Below are positions 44,826 through 54,468 of a stretch of 64,000 bases of DNA, piece after piece. The stretch's first letter is position 1; the number at the start of each line of letters is the position of its first letter. Made by a program: the position numbers and the translations under genes. Below the pieces are notes generated by a model. That model saw only the letters and a list, made by a program, of their open reading frames with translations, was not told the DNA's origin and ran no database searches. Source of the DNA: Bacteroidota bacterium (GTDB lineage: Bacteria; Bacteroidota; Bacteroidia; Chitinophagales; Chitinophagaceae); NCBI GenBank assembly GCA_016866355.1, contig VGMN01000008.1, forward strand, positions 1 through 64,000, read 5' to 3'.

Positions 44826-45794
44826 ATGCCCTTATTGGTTAATCTAGGACCAATGCTCGCCTTGGTTTTCCTGTTATCCTATTGCAACTTTACCAGTCAG
44901 GCTCAAACCGGTCCCAGAGGTTTTAGTCAATTATTTGATAGCACCAGCTGGAATACCTCCACAGGTGTCAGGCTAAATCCGCAAGCCATCAGTTTTGTTG
45001 AAAGCTATATGCAACGGGTGGGTCCTGGTATGCGAAAAATGAAAGATTGGGGGCTGCCTTACTTTACTATGATGGATGAAGTGTTAGCTGCAAACAATTT
45101 ACCCGGGCAACTAAAATACCTGGCTGTTATTGAATCCGGATTACGTTCAACGGCAGTTTCCTGGGCAGGCGCAGTGGGTCCATGGCAATTTATGCCCGCT
45201 ACTGGTACAAGATATGGTTTAAAAATTTCTGCACAGAAAGATGAACGGATGGATTATATCAAAAGCACCAAAGCCGCTGCACGCTATCTTACTGATCTTT
45301 ACAAACAATTTCAAGATTGGCTCTTAGTTATTGCTGCCTACAATGGTGGAGAAGGATCTGTTAATCGTGCCATTAGACTAAGTGGTAGCAGGGATTTTTG
45401 GAAGCTTCAACGCTATTTACCTGCGGAGTCCATGAATCATGTCAAAAAGTTCATTGCCACCCATTATGTTTTTGAAGGCGAGGGCGGAGCAACCACACTT
45501 ACCAAAGCAGAATCACAGGCACAAGCCGAACGGCTGACACAACCCTTATCGGTAGCCGAACAAGAGGGAACAACCACCTTGTTATTAGAAGGTCGTTATA
45601 AAAAAGAAGCCATTTTGAAATACACGGGTGTAGATCCTGCAGCATTCAAACGTTACAACCCTTCGTTTGATGAAACAATCTCAATGCGCGGAAATTATTT
45701 GCTACGGCTATCAGTTCCCTGTATGCAAGCTTTTGAAGAAAATAAGGGATCCATTTTAGAGGAAAGCCTACAGCTGCTACTCAGAAGAAATTAA
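44826..45794 (+). CDS. Lytic transglycosylase, SLT/MltD-like
   Basis: 322 residues with a hydrophobic N-terminal signal (MPLLVNLGPMLALVFLLSYC; a Cys at 20 could be a lipidation site). The goose-lysozyme-like SLT domain has the catalytic Glu103 in LAVIESGLRS, then GAVGPWQFMPATGTRYGL and AAYNGGEGSVNRAI. It cleaves the glycan strands of peptidoglycan. A degenerate LysM-like tail may occupy about 245-300 (EAILKYTGVDPAAFKRYNP). It shares its transcript with tatA. Its 3' end overlaps the acidic-protein gene by 4 bases. Confidence 0.88.
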   Translation: MPLLVNLGPMLALVFLLSYCNFTSQAQTGPRGFSQLFDSTSWNTSTGVRLNPQAISFVESYMQRVGPGMRKMKDWGLPYFTMMDEVLAANNLPGQLKYLAVIESGLRSTAVSWAGAVGPWQFMPATGTRYGLKISAQKDERMDYIKSTKAAARYLTDLYKQFQDWLLVIAAYNGGEGSVNRAIRLSGSRDFWKLQRYLPAESMNHVKKFIATHYVFEGEGGATTLTKAESQAQAERLTQPLSVAEQEGTTTLLLEGRYKKEAILKYTGVDPAAFKRYNPSFDETISMRGNYLLRLSVPCMQAFEENKGSILEESLQLLLRRN

Positions 45795-46114
45795 AAATCA
45801 TCCTCCTCGTCCAACTCCTTATCGTTGAAGAGATCATCATCAAATTCATCCTCTTCAATTTTAAAATCGTCTTCCTCCTCTCCTTTTTTTGCAGGACCTT
45901 TTTTCCCTTTTGATTTGGGTAAATCGAATTCATCAAAATCAGGATCCCAATTATCGTCCTCTTGTTTTTCCCAATCATCTTGCGCTACATCATCTTCTTC
46001 CTCATCGTACTGTTGACTCTTTTTAGGTTTAGAAGAATCTTTTGCAGCAGCAAAACCGGAAATTTTTTCGGTTGTAGTAGCAAGCTTTTTTGCCTTTTCT
46101 GATTTTATGGCCAT
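45791..46114 (-). CDS. Highly acidic low-complexity protein
   Basis: 107 residues. A basic N-terminus (MAIKSEKAKKLATTTEKIS) is followed by alternating acidic stretches (YDEEEDDVAQDD, EEEDDFKIEEDEFDDDLFND) separated by a Lys-rich KSKGKKGPAKKG. It is probably disordered and soluble. No family is recognised. The antisense frame in the same place is only the mirror of this composition. It lies upstream of no gene and downstream of purA on the same strand orientation, with a 70-base gap. Confidence 0.65.
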   Translation of the reverse strand: MAIKSEKAKKLATTTEKISGFAAAKDSSKPKKSQQYDEEEDDVAQDDWEKQEDDNWDPDFDEFDLPKSKGKKGPAKKGEEEDDFKIEEDEFDDDLFNDKELDEEDDF

Positions 46115-46184
46115 AGCAGAATCGGATTAGTATTGTAAATTTTCAGCGAAGTTTTTAAATCGCCAAATTTTTAAAATTCTTTTT

Positions 46185-47453
46185 TTAGGGTGTAACCGTA
46201 ACTAATTGATTACGCCCTGGGCCGTTGGAGATATATTTCACATTCACGCCCAGGTATGTATTAATAAAATTTACATACGTTTTCATAGCGTCGGGGAGTG
46301 ATGCGTACGTTTTACAGGTGCTGGTATTTACACTCCAGCCAGGAAACTTTTCTAAAAAAGGAGTTGGTTTTGTTCGTTCTAATTGATAGGGAATTTCTGC
46401 CGTTTTCTTACCCTCCACCTCATAAGCAGTACAAACAGATAACGTAGCAAATGAATCTAATACATCTGCTTTTGTCATTACAATTTGTGTTACACCATTG
46501 ATCATACAAGCATAGCGAAGTGCTACCAGATCAATCCAGCCGCAACGACGAGGTCTGCCCGTAGTGGCGCCAAACTCATTACCAATTTTGCGTAGTTCCT
46601 CACCGATAGCATCTTCCAACTCAGTTGGAAAGGGCCCGCTTCCAACACGGGTACAATACGCTTTAGTTACCCCAATCACTTCGCCAATTTCTCGAGGAGC
46701 AATACCCAATCCATTACAAACACCCGCAGCAATGGTGTTGGAGGAAGTAACAAAAGGAAAGGTTCCAAAATCAATATCTAACATACTGCCTTGTGCCCCT
46801 TCTGCCAGTACTTTGTTTCCGGCTTTTATCTTCTCGTTGATAAAATATTCTCCATTTACAATATTGAGCTGCCGCAAAAATTCGATGGCTTCAAAAAATT
46901 CTTCCTCCCAAGCACTGATGTCTTCTTGGAATCCAAAACTATCCAGCAAACGCTGATGTTTTAAGCGGAGCTTAATATATTGAGTGGTGAAATTTTTATC
47001 GAGCAAGTCACCCACGCGTAATCCATTGCGCCCTGTTTTGTCCATGTATGCAGGGCCAATTCCTTTTAGTGTGGAACCAATTTTTTGGTTTCCTTTTGAA
47101 AGCTCTGCAGTTTTATCTAGCGCACGGTGTGTAGGAACAATTATATGTGTACGATCCGCGATAAATAGATTTTTTTTCACATCCACGCCAAATGCAGCCA
47201 CACTTTCACATTCGCGCTTGAGCGTTACCGGATCCAGCACTACCCCATTCCCAATTAAATTGACAATGCCAGGATGAAAAATCCCAGATGGAATTTGGTG
47301 CAATACTAATTTTTTGTCATTGACATAAAGGGTATGTCCAGCGTTAGGTCCGCCCTGAAACCGAGCAACAACCTGATAGTCTTTTGCGAAGAAATCGACA
47401 ATCTTACCCTTTCCTTCATCGCCCCATTGGAGGCCCAAGATAACATCGACCAT
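46185..47453 (-). CDS. purA: Adenylosuccinate synthetase
   Basis: Joins IMP and aspartate with GTP in AMP synthesis. 422 residues. GTP-binding GLQWGDEGKGKIVDFF at 7-22, then RFQGGPNAGHTLY, IGPAYMDKTGRNGLR, LAEGAQGSMLDIDFGTFPFVTSS and the C-terminal TTGRPRRCGWIDL. All family landmarks are present. A -7 box (TATTTTCG) lies 19 bases before the ATG. guaA and purS occur elsewhere in the window, so the purine genes are scattered. Confidence 0.96.
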   Translation of the reverse strand: MVDVILGLQWGDEGKGKIVDFFAKDYQVVARFQGGPNAGHTLYVNDKKLVLHQIPSGIFHPGIVNLIGNGVVLDPVTLKRECESVAAFGVDVKKNLFIADRTHIIVPTHRALDKTAELSKGNQKIGSTLKGIGPAYMDKTGRNGLRVGDLLDKNFTTQYIKLRLKHQRLLDSFGFQEDISAWEEEFFEAIEFLRQLNIVNGEYFINEKIKAGNKVLAEGAQGSMLDIDFGTFPFVTSSNTIAAGVCNGLGIAPREIGEVIGVTKAYCTRVGSGPFPTELEDAIGEELRKIGNEFGATTGRPRRCGWIDLVALRYACMINGVTQIVMTKADVLDSFATLSVCTAYEVEGKKTAEIPYQLERTKPTPFLEKFPGWSVNTSTCKTYASLPDAMKTYVNFINTYLGVNVKYISNGPGRNQLVTVTP

Positions 47454-47472
47454 GTTGTAAAAGTATGCGTCG

Positions 47473-47480
47473 CGAAAATA
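47473..47480 (-). promoter_or_regulatory. -7 box for purA, overlapping a 14-base palindrome
   Basis: TATTTTCG on the minus strand. It partly overlaps the perfect palindrome AAATAGGCCTATTT (47476-47489), which also covers the stop codon of the upstream gene. Confidence 0.42.
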
Positions 47481-47483
47481 GGC

Positions 47484-50400
47484 CTATTTAATCAGCATTA
47501 CCGAACCTTTTTTAGTAATGATTCGATCGTCCTTTGTAATGCCCTCAATCATCCAGATATAAATTCCCTCTGGTTGCAATTGACCCCCAATAGTGCCATC
47601 CCAACCCTCCATCATTTTACGAGTCTGAAACACTACCTGACCCCATCGGTTGAAGATGCGGAAGTAATTATAGCTTTTCATTCCTACCGGGAAGGGAGTG
47701 AACTTATCGTTTTTACCATCCCCATTGGGTGTAAAACCTGTGGGCACATAAATATCCGGGCCTTTGTAAACACGAATAGTAACATAGGCTTCTCCTTTGC
47801 AGCCTGCATTGGTGAAGGCTACTACTTTATATCGAACATCTGAACCAATAGCTCCGATGGTTACGGTTGGATCCTTAACCAGGGCATTACTAAGCCCCAC
47901 CGCAGGAGTCCAGGTATAAGAAGTTACTGCCGGATCATTGGGAACAGCAAGCAATACAAATTGATCACCAGGGTATCCGATGGTGTCGGCCGGAAATGTT
48001 TTAACCTGTATGGGAGGCGTAACAGCAATCCGAACCGTGTCGGTTATTAAAGCTGCACAACCGTTGGCATCTGATAAAACAGATAGCACATAGAAAATAT
48101 CACGATCAGGTGTTGAAATAGCATTGGGTAATGAAGGATTATTCAAATAAGTGGAAGGCGTCCACTGATAAACGGTTCCTCCTGAACCTTGTAAGGTAAC
48201 AGTTTGTCCATAGCAGATCACACGGTCAGGGCCTGCATCAGGTATAGGAGCAGGATTGACCCGTACTACTACCGTATCTTGATCAACACATCGGCCTAAT
48301 GTGATAGTTACTACATACTGTGTTGTGCTGACTGGCGAAGCAACCGGGTTGAATATATTAACCGCACTGAGACCAGTAGCAGGAGTCCAATCATATTGCA
48401 AACCATTAGAAACGGCTGTTAATTGCGTGGATCTGCTTTCACAAATGACAGCATCATTTTGAGGCGTGAAAGTGAGATTGTTTGTCAAACCAACCGTAAC
48501 AGTTTGTGTGGTCAAGCAATTCAACGCATCTTTCACTTTTACGGAATAAGTACCTGGTGCAAGGTTATATGTATTTGTGGTTTGCCAGCTAACGCCGCCA
48601 TCGATGGAATAGTTAAAGCTGCCATTGCCACCCGTTGCTGTAATAGTTAATCCACCATCATTTCCTCCATTACAGGAAGCATTGGTAGTGGTGGTGATTG
48701 CAGTAAGTGCTGCAGGTTCCGTTATAACAATGGGAGCCGTTCTTGTGCAGTTGTTAGCATCTTTAATAGTAAGTGTATAATTACCGGCAGGCAAATTAAA
48801 GGCCGTAGCCGGTTGCCAGTTTACTGCATCCACACTAAATTGATAAGGAGCCACACCGCCACTGGCCGTGATAGTTAGTTGTCCGTTGGATTGTCCATTA
48901 CAGATTACTGGCACCGTATTGGTTATAGCGCTAATTACTGAAGGTTCTGTTACCACCACCGAAGTAGTACCTGTGCAACCATTACTTTCTCTGAAACGTA
49001 TAGTATGAGTTCCGGCGGGGACTCCTGTAAATTGATTACTACTTTGCCATGTTACTCCATCCAATGAATACTGATAAGGAGCGGCACCCACTGTTGGTGT
49101 GACAACAGAAAGTGTACCTGTGCTGGCGCCGTTACAGAGTGCAGCGGTAGAAGTTGCCGTTGTGGTGAGTGCAGGACCAGGTGATACCGCAACAATGGAG
49201 GCAGTACTCACACAACCCAATGCATCCCGTATTAAAATTGAGTGATTTCCTGCGGAGAGTCCATTGAAAGTATAAGGAGCGGCACCAGTAAAAAATGCAC
49301 CCCCGTCAATTGAAAATTCATAGGGAGCTGTGCCATTGGTGGGCGTAACAGTTAATGTACCATTGATGGCACCTTCGCAACTAGTAGCTGCCGAAGCAAA
49401 ACTGGAAGCCAATGGAGGACCAGCTGCCACAACCAAGGTCCTGGTTAATTGACAACCCAAATTATCTCTTATTACAATAGTGTGACTTCCTGGTGCAACA
49501 TTGCTAAAGGTGAACGGGTTAGAACCTGTTTGAATAGTTCCACCATCTAATTGAAAAGTAAAAGGAGCTGTTCCAGTTGTGGCATTAACAGTAATACTTC
49601 CATTAGTAGCTGTAGGACAAGAGCTGGCTGCAGTAGTTGTAGTTGCTGCAACACCTGACCCTACTGCTACATTCACAGTTTGTGGTCCGGAAGAACAGCC
49701 TGTAGCCAAATCAGTAACAATTACGGTGTGATTACCCGATACTACATTATTAAAAGTGAATGGCAGTGTTCCTTGAACAGCGGGGTTAGCATCCAATTTA
49801 AAAGTATGAGGACCGGCGCCCGCAGCAGCTGAAATGGTAATAGAACCATTATTGACTCCCGTACAAGCAGTAGGCGCTGCACCAATCGTTGCAGCTAATT
49901 GTCCTGCTGAAGCAATGGTAACGGGTATGCTGATAGTACAAACACCCGGAGCATCTCTTACAGTGACTGTGTAAGCCCCTGCTGCCAAGCTATTAAATAC
50001 GTTACTACTTTGCCAATTGGTTCCGTTAATCGAATATTGATATGGAGCGGTACCACCTGATGGAGCACCAATAGTTATCACACCATTGGCATTTCCACAA
50101 GAAGCGGCACTGGGAGTAGCGGTAGCCGCAAGTCCGGCTGCGCGGTTCACTCGCACTGTATCGGTTCCAAAAATTTCTACTGTGGGATCATCAAACTTTT
50201 CATACACTGATCTGATCACATAATTAGTAACGGCACCAGCAGGAGGACAGATATTGGGAAAAGACACTTCCAAATTTCCATTACCCAGGTTTACTGTAGC
50301 AGCTGGCAATACAGTTGCCACAATTGCTCCGGTATTATTTACCAGTTCAACTCGTTTCAATAAGGAGGGTCCATCATTTGGCACAAAGCGCCAGCTTTCA

Positions 50401-51188
50401 TTCATGTTAAGCCCGCCCCATGATGGTCCTAATGCTGTGCGGCCGGGAGCCATCATGCCTGACGTACGATCCCAGTTCTGAATACCAACAATGGCACGAC
50501 CACTATTCCAAGTGGCACAGGTTTGTTTACTGAAAAGCAACACCTCTATCACGTTCAATGATTCGTACAAAACTATCTGGTGTGTGTTTTGTGTTAAACT
50601 AGTGCAAGAAAATAGCCGAACCTCATTATAACTGAGAATCCATCTGCGATGCGGCGCGGTACCAAACGCTTGATACTGGATACGTTGATTAGGTTGACTG
50701 GTGGTAGGATACAAATCATGATTAGGCCCCATGATTGTTGCTCTGTCATAACTACCACTGGGTAAATCTGCAGGAATACTCCAAGCAGCATATTGACTTG
50801 CGCGTGAAGCATCAAAAGTTAAATATCCATTGGTACTTGCGGCAAGTGTAGTATAGGTAGCCCCATAAAATGAAAAGGGAAATCCCATGGTGATTAGGGG
50901 AGTATAGGTATCGTCAACAGTTAAATTCGTAGGTGTTCCCTGTGGATCATTCGGAGCAACATACACAGGAAAACAACCTGGTGTTGTGCTGGTTGGATTA
51001 ATAGTATAAGAATTGGATTGCTTTTTGATATCAGGCAATCGGCCTTTTAACGTAAAACAAAAGTTAGCAGGGCAGCTTGGCACCAGGGTATCCCGCGTGC
51101 AATTAAGTGTAAAGCTTTGTGCTGCAGAAAAAAAGCAAGAACCAGTCAATACAAGTAAAACAAAAAGACGCTGGGCTTGATGAATCAT
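47484..51188 (-). CDS. SprB-repeat surface protein with gliding-motility-type (type B) C-terminal domain
   Basis: 1234 residues from the ATG that begins a signal peptide (MIHQAQRLFVLLVLTGSCFFSAAQ). Layout: a ~320-residue N-terminal head (GFPFSFYGATYTTLAASTNGY, NTHQIVLYESLNVIEV), seven SprB-type repeats, two or three PKD-like or Ig-like domains (ICESRSTQL, ICYGQTVTLQGSGG) and a CHU_C type B T9SS signal (YVPTGFTPNGDGKNDKF, FNRWGQVVFQT, EGWDGT, PEGIYIW). It is exported by T9SS and should be a filamentous adhesin or motility protein. The head is homologous to that of the gene at 54469. It follows rsh by 57 bases. A TTG three codons upstream is a less likely start. Confidence 0.88.
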   Translation of the reverse strand: MIHQAQRLFVLLVLTGSCFFSAAQSFTLNCTRDTLVPSCPANFCFTLKGRLPDIKKQSNSYTINPTSTTPGCFPVYVAPNDPQGTPTNLTVDDTYTPLITMGFPFSFYGATYTTLAASTNGYLTFDASRASQYAAWSIPADLPSGSYDRATIMGPNHDLYPTTSQPNQRIQYQAFGTAPHRRWILSYNEVRLFSCTSLTQNTHQIVLYESLNVIEVLLFSKQTCATWNSGRAIVGIQNWDRTSGMMAPGRTALGPSWGGLNMNESWRFVPNDGPSLLKRVELVNNTGAIVATVLPAATVNLGNGNLEVSFPNICPPAGAVTNYVIRSVYEKFDDPTVEIFGTDTVRVNRAAGLAATATPSAASCGNANGVITIGAPSGGTAPYQYSINGTNWQSSNVFNSLAAGAYTVTVRDAPGVCTISIPVTIASAGQLAATIGAAPTACTGVNNGSITISAAAGAGPHTFKLDANPAVQGTLPFTFNNVVSGNHTVIVTDLATGCSSGPQTVNVAVGSGVAATTTTAASSCPTATNGSITVNATTGTAPFTFQLDGGTIQTGSNPFTFSNVAPGSHTIVIRDNLGCQLTRTLVVAAGPPLASSFASAATSCEGAINGTLTVTPTNGTAPYEFSIDGGAFFTGAAPYTFNGLSAGNHSILIRDALGCVSTASIVAVSPGPALTTTATSTAALCNGASTGTLSVVTPTVGAAPYQYSLDGVTWQSSNQFTGVPAGTHTIRFRESNGCTGTTSVVVTEPSVISAITNTVPVICNGQSNGQLTITASGGVAPYQFSVDAVNWQPATAFNLPAGNYTLTIKDANNCTRTAPIVITEPAALTAITTTTNASCNGGNDGGLTITATGGNGSFNYSIDGGVSWQTTNTYNLAPGTYSVKVKDALNCLTTQTVTVGLTNNLTFTPQNDAVICESRSTQLTAVSNGLQYDWTPATGLSAVNIFNPVASPVSTTQYVVTITLGRCVDQDTVVVRVNPAPIPDAGPDRVICYGQTVTLQGSGGTVYQWTPSTYLNNPSLPNAISTPDRDIFYVLSVLSDANGCAALITDTVRIAVTPPIQVKTFPADTIGYPGDQFVLLAVPNDPAVTSYTWTPAVGLSNALVKDPTVTIGAIGSDVRYKVVAFTNAGCKGEAYVTIRVYKGPDIYVPTGFTPNGDGKNDKFTPFPVGMKSYNYFRIFNRWGQVVFQTRKMMEGWDGTIGGQLQPEGIYIWMIEGITKDDRIITKKGSVMLIK
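48492..50131 (-). repeat. Seven SprB-type coding repeats
   Basis: Units of about 72-78 residues with the pattern 'C.G...G.ltvt...G.aPY.yS.dg..w.......f..l.aG.yt..v.d..gC'. Boundaries are approximate. The repeats are divergent at the protein level, unlike the near-identical ones in the lamin-tail gene. Confidence 0.75.
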
Positions 51189-51245
51189 CAGTAACAATTT
51201 GCGCAGTAGTATTTTAGCTGAACAAGGTAAGAAAAATGAAGGAAA

Positions 51246-53498
51246 TTAAGAAGGTATATCCTCCATGTCGTAACGCTCAACGGACTCTACCCCTGATAAG
51301 CCCAATAAGGCCTGGACTAATCTTTCAAGTTCTTCTTTATCATGTACATACAAACGGATGTTTCCCATAAATAAACCTTCTTTAGCCTCAATGGTTAAGG
51401 CAGCTATATTGATCTTGAGTTCACCGCTGATCAAATTGGTAATCATACTCACTACTCCTACATCATCCAAGCCCACAATCTTGATACCCGTCAAGAATGA
51501 AATCTCTTTATTCTTAGCCCACTTTGTTTTCACCACACGATGGCCATAACTCGCCAACAGTTTTGCTGCATTGGGACAATTAGTTCTGTGAATCGTGAGT
51601 CCTTTACCAGTGGTTACAAACCCAAACACGTCATCTCCAGGAATAGGCTTACAACAATTTGCCAAGTTGTAAACTACTTTATCACTACGCTCACCAAAAA
51701 TGATAAGTTCGGTATCTTTTTTGGGAAGCAAATGATGCGGAACAATATCAGATTTGTCTGTTGGTGCAGCAACAGGCTTTATAGGTTTTGGCGCTTCAAT
51801 TTTATCACCACTAACCTTGAACAAACGCAACTCTTTTAAATCAATTGTTTTGACCGCAATCTGATATAACAAATCCAAACTAGAACCAATCTTATACCAC
51901 TGCATTAATTCGTCCAGATTATGCTGTGAAAGTGCGGCACCCATGCCTTCCAATTTTCGCTGTAGCATATATTTTCCTTCGTCAGCTACTTTTCGCTTGT
52001 CTTCTTTTAATGCATCCCGTATACGTCCTTTTGCCTTAGAGGTAACTACAAAACCAAGCCAATCCTCCGAAGCTTTTTGCTTATTGCTGGTTATAATTTC
52101 AACCTGATCGCCACTTTGTAATTTGTGGCTGATGGGAACCAACTTGTGATTGACTTTTGCTCCAATTGTTTTCACACCAATGGCACTATGAATAGAAAAT
52201 GCAAAGTCCAGCGCAGTAGAACCTACGGGCAACATTTTTACATCCCCTTTAGGTGTGTAGACATAAATTTCCTCCGCCAGAAAACTGGTTTTGAAATCTT
52301 GGAGAAAATCAACACCATCGGTTTCTTGGTTTGAGATTACTTCCCGTATTTGCTGGAACCATTTATCGAATCTACTTTCATCCTGCGTACCCTCTTTGTA
52401 TTTCCAATGTGCCGCTAATCCTTTTTCCGCAATTTCATTCATCCGTTGCGAACGAATCTGCACCTCCACCCATTTCCCTTGTGGACCCATCACGGTAGTG
52501 TGTAAGGCTTCATACCCATTGGCTTTGGGATTACTCAGCCAATCGCGTAATCGCTCCGGAGAGGGACTGTACTCATCAGTGATCAATGAATAAACCTTCC
52601 AACATTCTTCTTTTTCTTTTTCAGGTGTAGAATCAAGAATTACACGAATGGCAAACAAATCATAGACCTCGTCAAATTCCACGCCCTTCTTCTTCATTTT
52701 ATTCCAAATGGAGTGAATGCTTTTAGGGCGTCCGTAAATATCACCCTTGATAGAAGCCTGCTCAATTTTTTCTTTGATAGGACGAATAAAATCATTGATA
52801 TAGCGAGTGCGATCTTTTTTTGTTTCTGCCAACTTTTTAGCAATATCCCGATACGCATCAGGTTCCATATATTTCATGGAAAGATCCTCCAGCTCTGTCT
52901 TGATATTATATAGTCCCATTCGATGAGCTAGTGGCGCGTAAATAAAAATAGTCTCCGATGCAATTTTTAATTGCTTCTCCCGCTTCATTACATCCAGCGT
53001 TCGCATGTTATGCAATCGATCAGAGAGCTTGATCAGAATAACACGGGGATCGTCTGTTAAGGTGAGTAGGATTTTTTTAAAATTCTCTGCTTGCTGCGAA
53101 GCATTTACATCAATAACATTATCAATTTTTGTCAGTCCGTCTACAATTCGCGTGATTTCTTCACCAAACTCGCGTTTAATATCATCTAGAGTAATGTCAG
53201 TATCCTCCACGGTATCATGCAAGAGCGCACAAATAGTAGAACGAACGCCTAACCCAATTTCCTCCACACAAATTTTTGCTACAGCAATAGGATGTAAAAT
53301 ATAAGGCTCCCCCGTTTTCCGTCGCATGGTTACATGGGCATCTGCGGCCATTTCAAAAGCTATACGGAGTAATTTTTTATCGCCGGGCTTTAGACGAGAC
53401 TTTAGTAAACGAAGCAGGGAACGGTATTCCCGAAGGATGAGTTTTTTCTCTTCCTCGCCACTTAGATTATACTTGGCTAATGTAGCTACAGCTTCCAT
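51246..53498 (-). CDS. rsh: Bifunctional (p)ppGpp synthetase/hydrolase (RelA/SpoT family)
   Basis: 750 residues, full-length long RSH. The hydrolase HD domain is intact (His70 in ILHPIAVA, His94-Asp95 in LLHDTVEDTD). The synthetase domain has YGRPKSIHSIWNKMKKK, DLFAIRVILD and EVQIRSQRMNEIAEKGLAAHWKYKE. TGS (VYTPKGDVKMLPVGSTALDFAF), helical, zinc-finger-like (CCKPIPGDDVFGF) and ACT domains follow. Both activities are predicted. It lies between two T9SS adhesin loci, 57 bases from each neighbour. Confidence 0.95.
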   Translation of the reverse strand: MEAVATLAKYNLSGEEEKKLILREYRSLLRLLKSRLKPGDKKLLRIAFEMAADAHVTMRRKTGEPYILHPIAVAKICVEEIGLGVRSTICALLHDTVEDTDITLDDIKREFGEEITRIVDGLTKIDNVIDVNASQQAENFKKILLTLTDDPRVILIKLSDRLHNMRTLDVMKREKQLKIASETIFIYAPLAHRMGLYNIKTELEDLSMKYMEPDAYRDIAKKLAETKKDRTRYINDFIRPIKEKIEQASIKGDIYGRPKSIHSIWNKMKKKGVEFDEVYDLFAIRVILDSTPEKEKEECWKVYSLITDEYSPSPERLRDWLSNPKANGYEALHTTVMGPQGKWVEVQIRSQRMNEIAEKGLAAHWKYKEGTQDESRFDKWFQQIREVISNQETDGVDFLQDFKTSFLAEEIYVYTPKGDVKMLPVGSTALDFAFSIHSAIGVKTIGAKVNHKLVPISHKLQSGDQVEIITSNKQKASEDWLGFVVTSKAKGRIRDALKEDKRKVADEGKYMLQRKLEGMGAALSQHNLDELMQWYKIGSSLDLLYQIAVKTIDLKELRLFKVSGDKIEAPKPIKPVAAPTDKSDIVPHHLLPKKDTELIIFGERSDKVVYNLANCCKPIPGDDVFGFVTTGKGLTIHRTNCPNAAKLLASYGHRVVKTKWAKNKEISFLTGIKIVGLDDVGVVSMITNLISGELKINIAALTIEAKEGLFMGNIRLYVHDKEELERLVQALLGLSGVESVERYDMEDIPS

Positions 53499-53555
53499 GG
53501 GTTACGAATTTACAAATTAATACCCAGTGAAACTAGCCTGTTGTTTACTGGCTGC

Positions 53556-54449
53556 TTACTTTAGAAATTGATAGCGAAGCAATACTTCATGTGCGTTAGG
53601 ACCTTTGTCAAACACACTTAAAGGAGATGAATAAATATCAAATGAATACCCTAGCATTAGTTTTTTCTGTACGTTGACACCAGCGGAGAGCATCCAACTT
53701 TGTCTGGCACGTAAAGACAGTCCCCACCAAAAAAGTTCACGATGCTCAATTCTGGCACCAGCTTGCAACTCAGTTGGTGCATTAGGTAAATAGATGACCA
53801 AAAAGTTAGGCGTTACGGTTGTATTAGCATCTACTTTCCATTGGTAAGAACCATGTAAATAGAAATGACGATACAAGCGAGCTTCCTCAATACGAGAGAG
53901 ACTACCTGAATAAAAGTTTAGCGCAGACTGAATAAGTTGGCTAACCGACATACCCAGTTGCCATTTTTTGGCAGTGTACGCTAGTCCTACACCCGCGTCT
54001 CCTTTGAAACGATTGGCAGCTCCACCCATCACCGGGTCACTTCCCAACGCATCAATCAACATGGCTTTATCAATGGCAAATTGCTGAAAGCGAGCTTCCA
54101 ACCCTACAGAAAAAGTTCCTCCACTATTGGTGGGGATATGATAGGCATAGGAAGTTTGAATTCCTCTGCGACTGGTTGGCCCCGTAACATCGCTATACAA
54201 ATAGGCGCCCACTCCAAGATTCGCTTTTTCTAAAAAAGTAGATCCATACACTAACGCAGTAACCGGGCTTCCGGCAATCCCACTCCACATACTACGATAG
54301 GAAGCACCCATGGTTGTTTTCTTTGAAACACCCGCCACAGCGGGATTATGCAAGTTGCCTTGCAAATCATAAAGGGAGGAGGTCATTAACTGCTGACCCA
54401 AGATGGGACCACTCATGGTCAAGAAAAGTATAGTAAGAATTTTTTTCAT
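53556..54449 (-). CDS. Type IX secretion membrane protein, PorP/SprF family
   Basis: 297 residues with a signal peptide (MKKILTILFLTMSGPILGQQ). The family start LMTSSLYDLQGNLHNPAVAGV and SYRSMWSGIAGSPVTALVYGS are diagnostic. The rest is an outer-membrane beta-barrel ending EVLLRYQFLK. SprF-type proteins are dedicated partners of type B cargo and let it attach to or pass through the T9SS. The gene sits 19 bases after the adhesin gene at 54469, so that protein is its likely client. Confidence 0.92.
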   Translation of the reverse strand: MKKILTILFLTMSGPILGQQLMTSSLYDLQGNLHNPAVAGVSKKTTMGASYRSMWSGIAGSPVTALVYGSTFLEKANLGVGAYLYSDVTGPTSRRGIQTSYAYHIPTNSGGTFSVGLEARFQQFAIDKAMLIDALGSDPVMGGAANRFKGDAGVGLAYTAKKWQLGMSVSQLIQSALNFYSGSLSRIEEARLYRHFYLHGSYQWKVDANTTVTPNFLVIYLPNAPTELQAGARIEHRELFWWGLSLRARQSWMLSAGVNVQKKLMLGYSFDIYSSPLSVFDKGPNAHEVLLRYQFLK

Positions 54450-54468
54450 ATCAGTCAGTTGTAATTAA

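Noticed and set aside
47334-47843. 169-codon plus-strand frame spanning the purA start and an adhesin 3' end
   Set aside because: It crosses two real genes in antisense and carries no domain signature.
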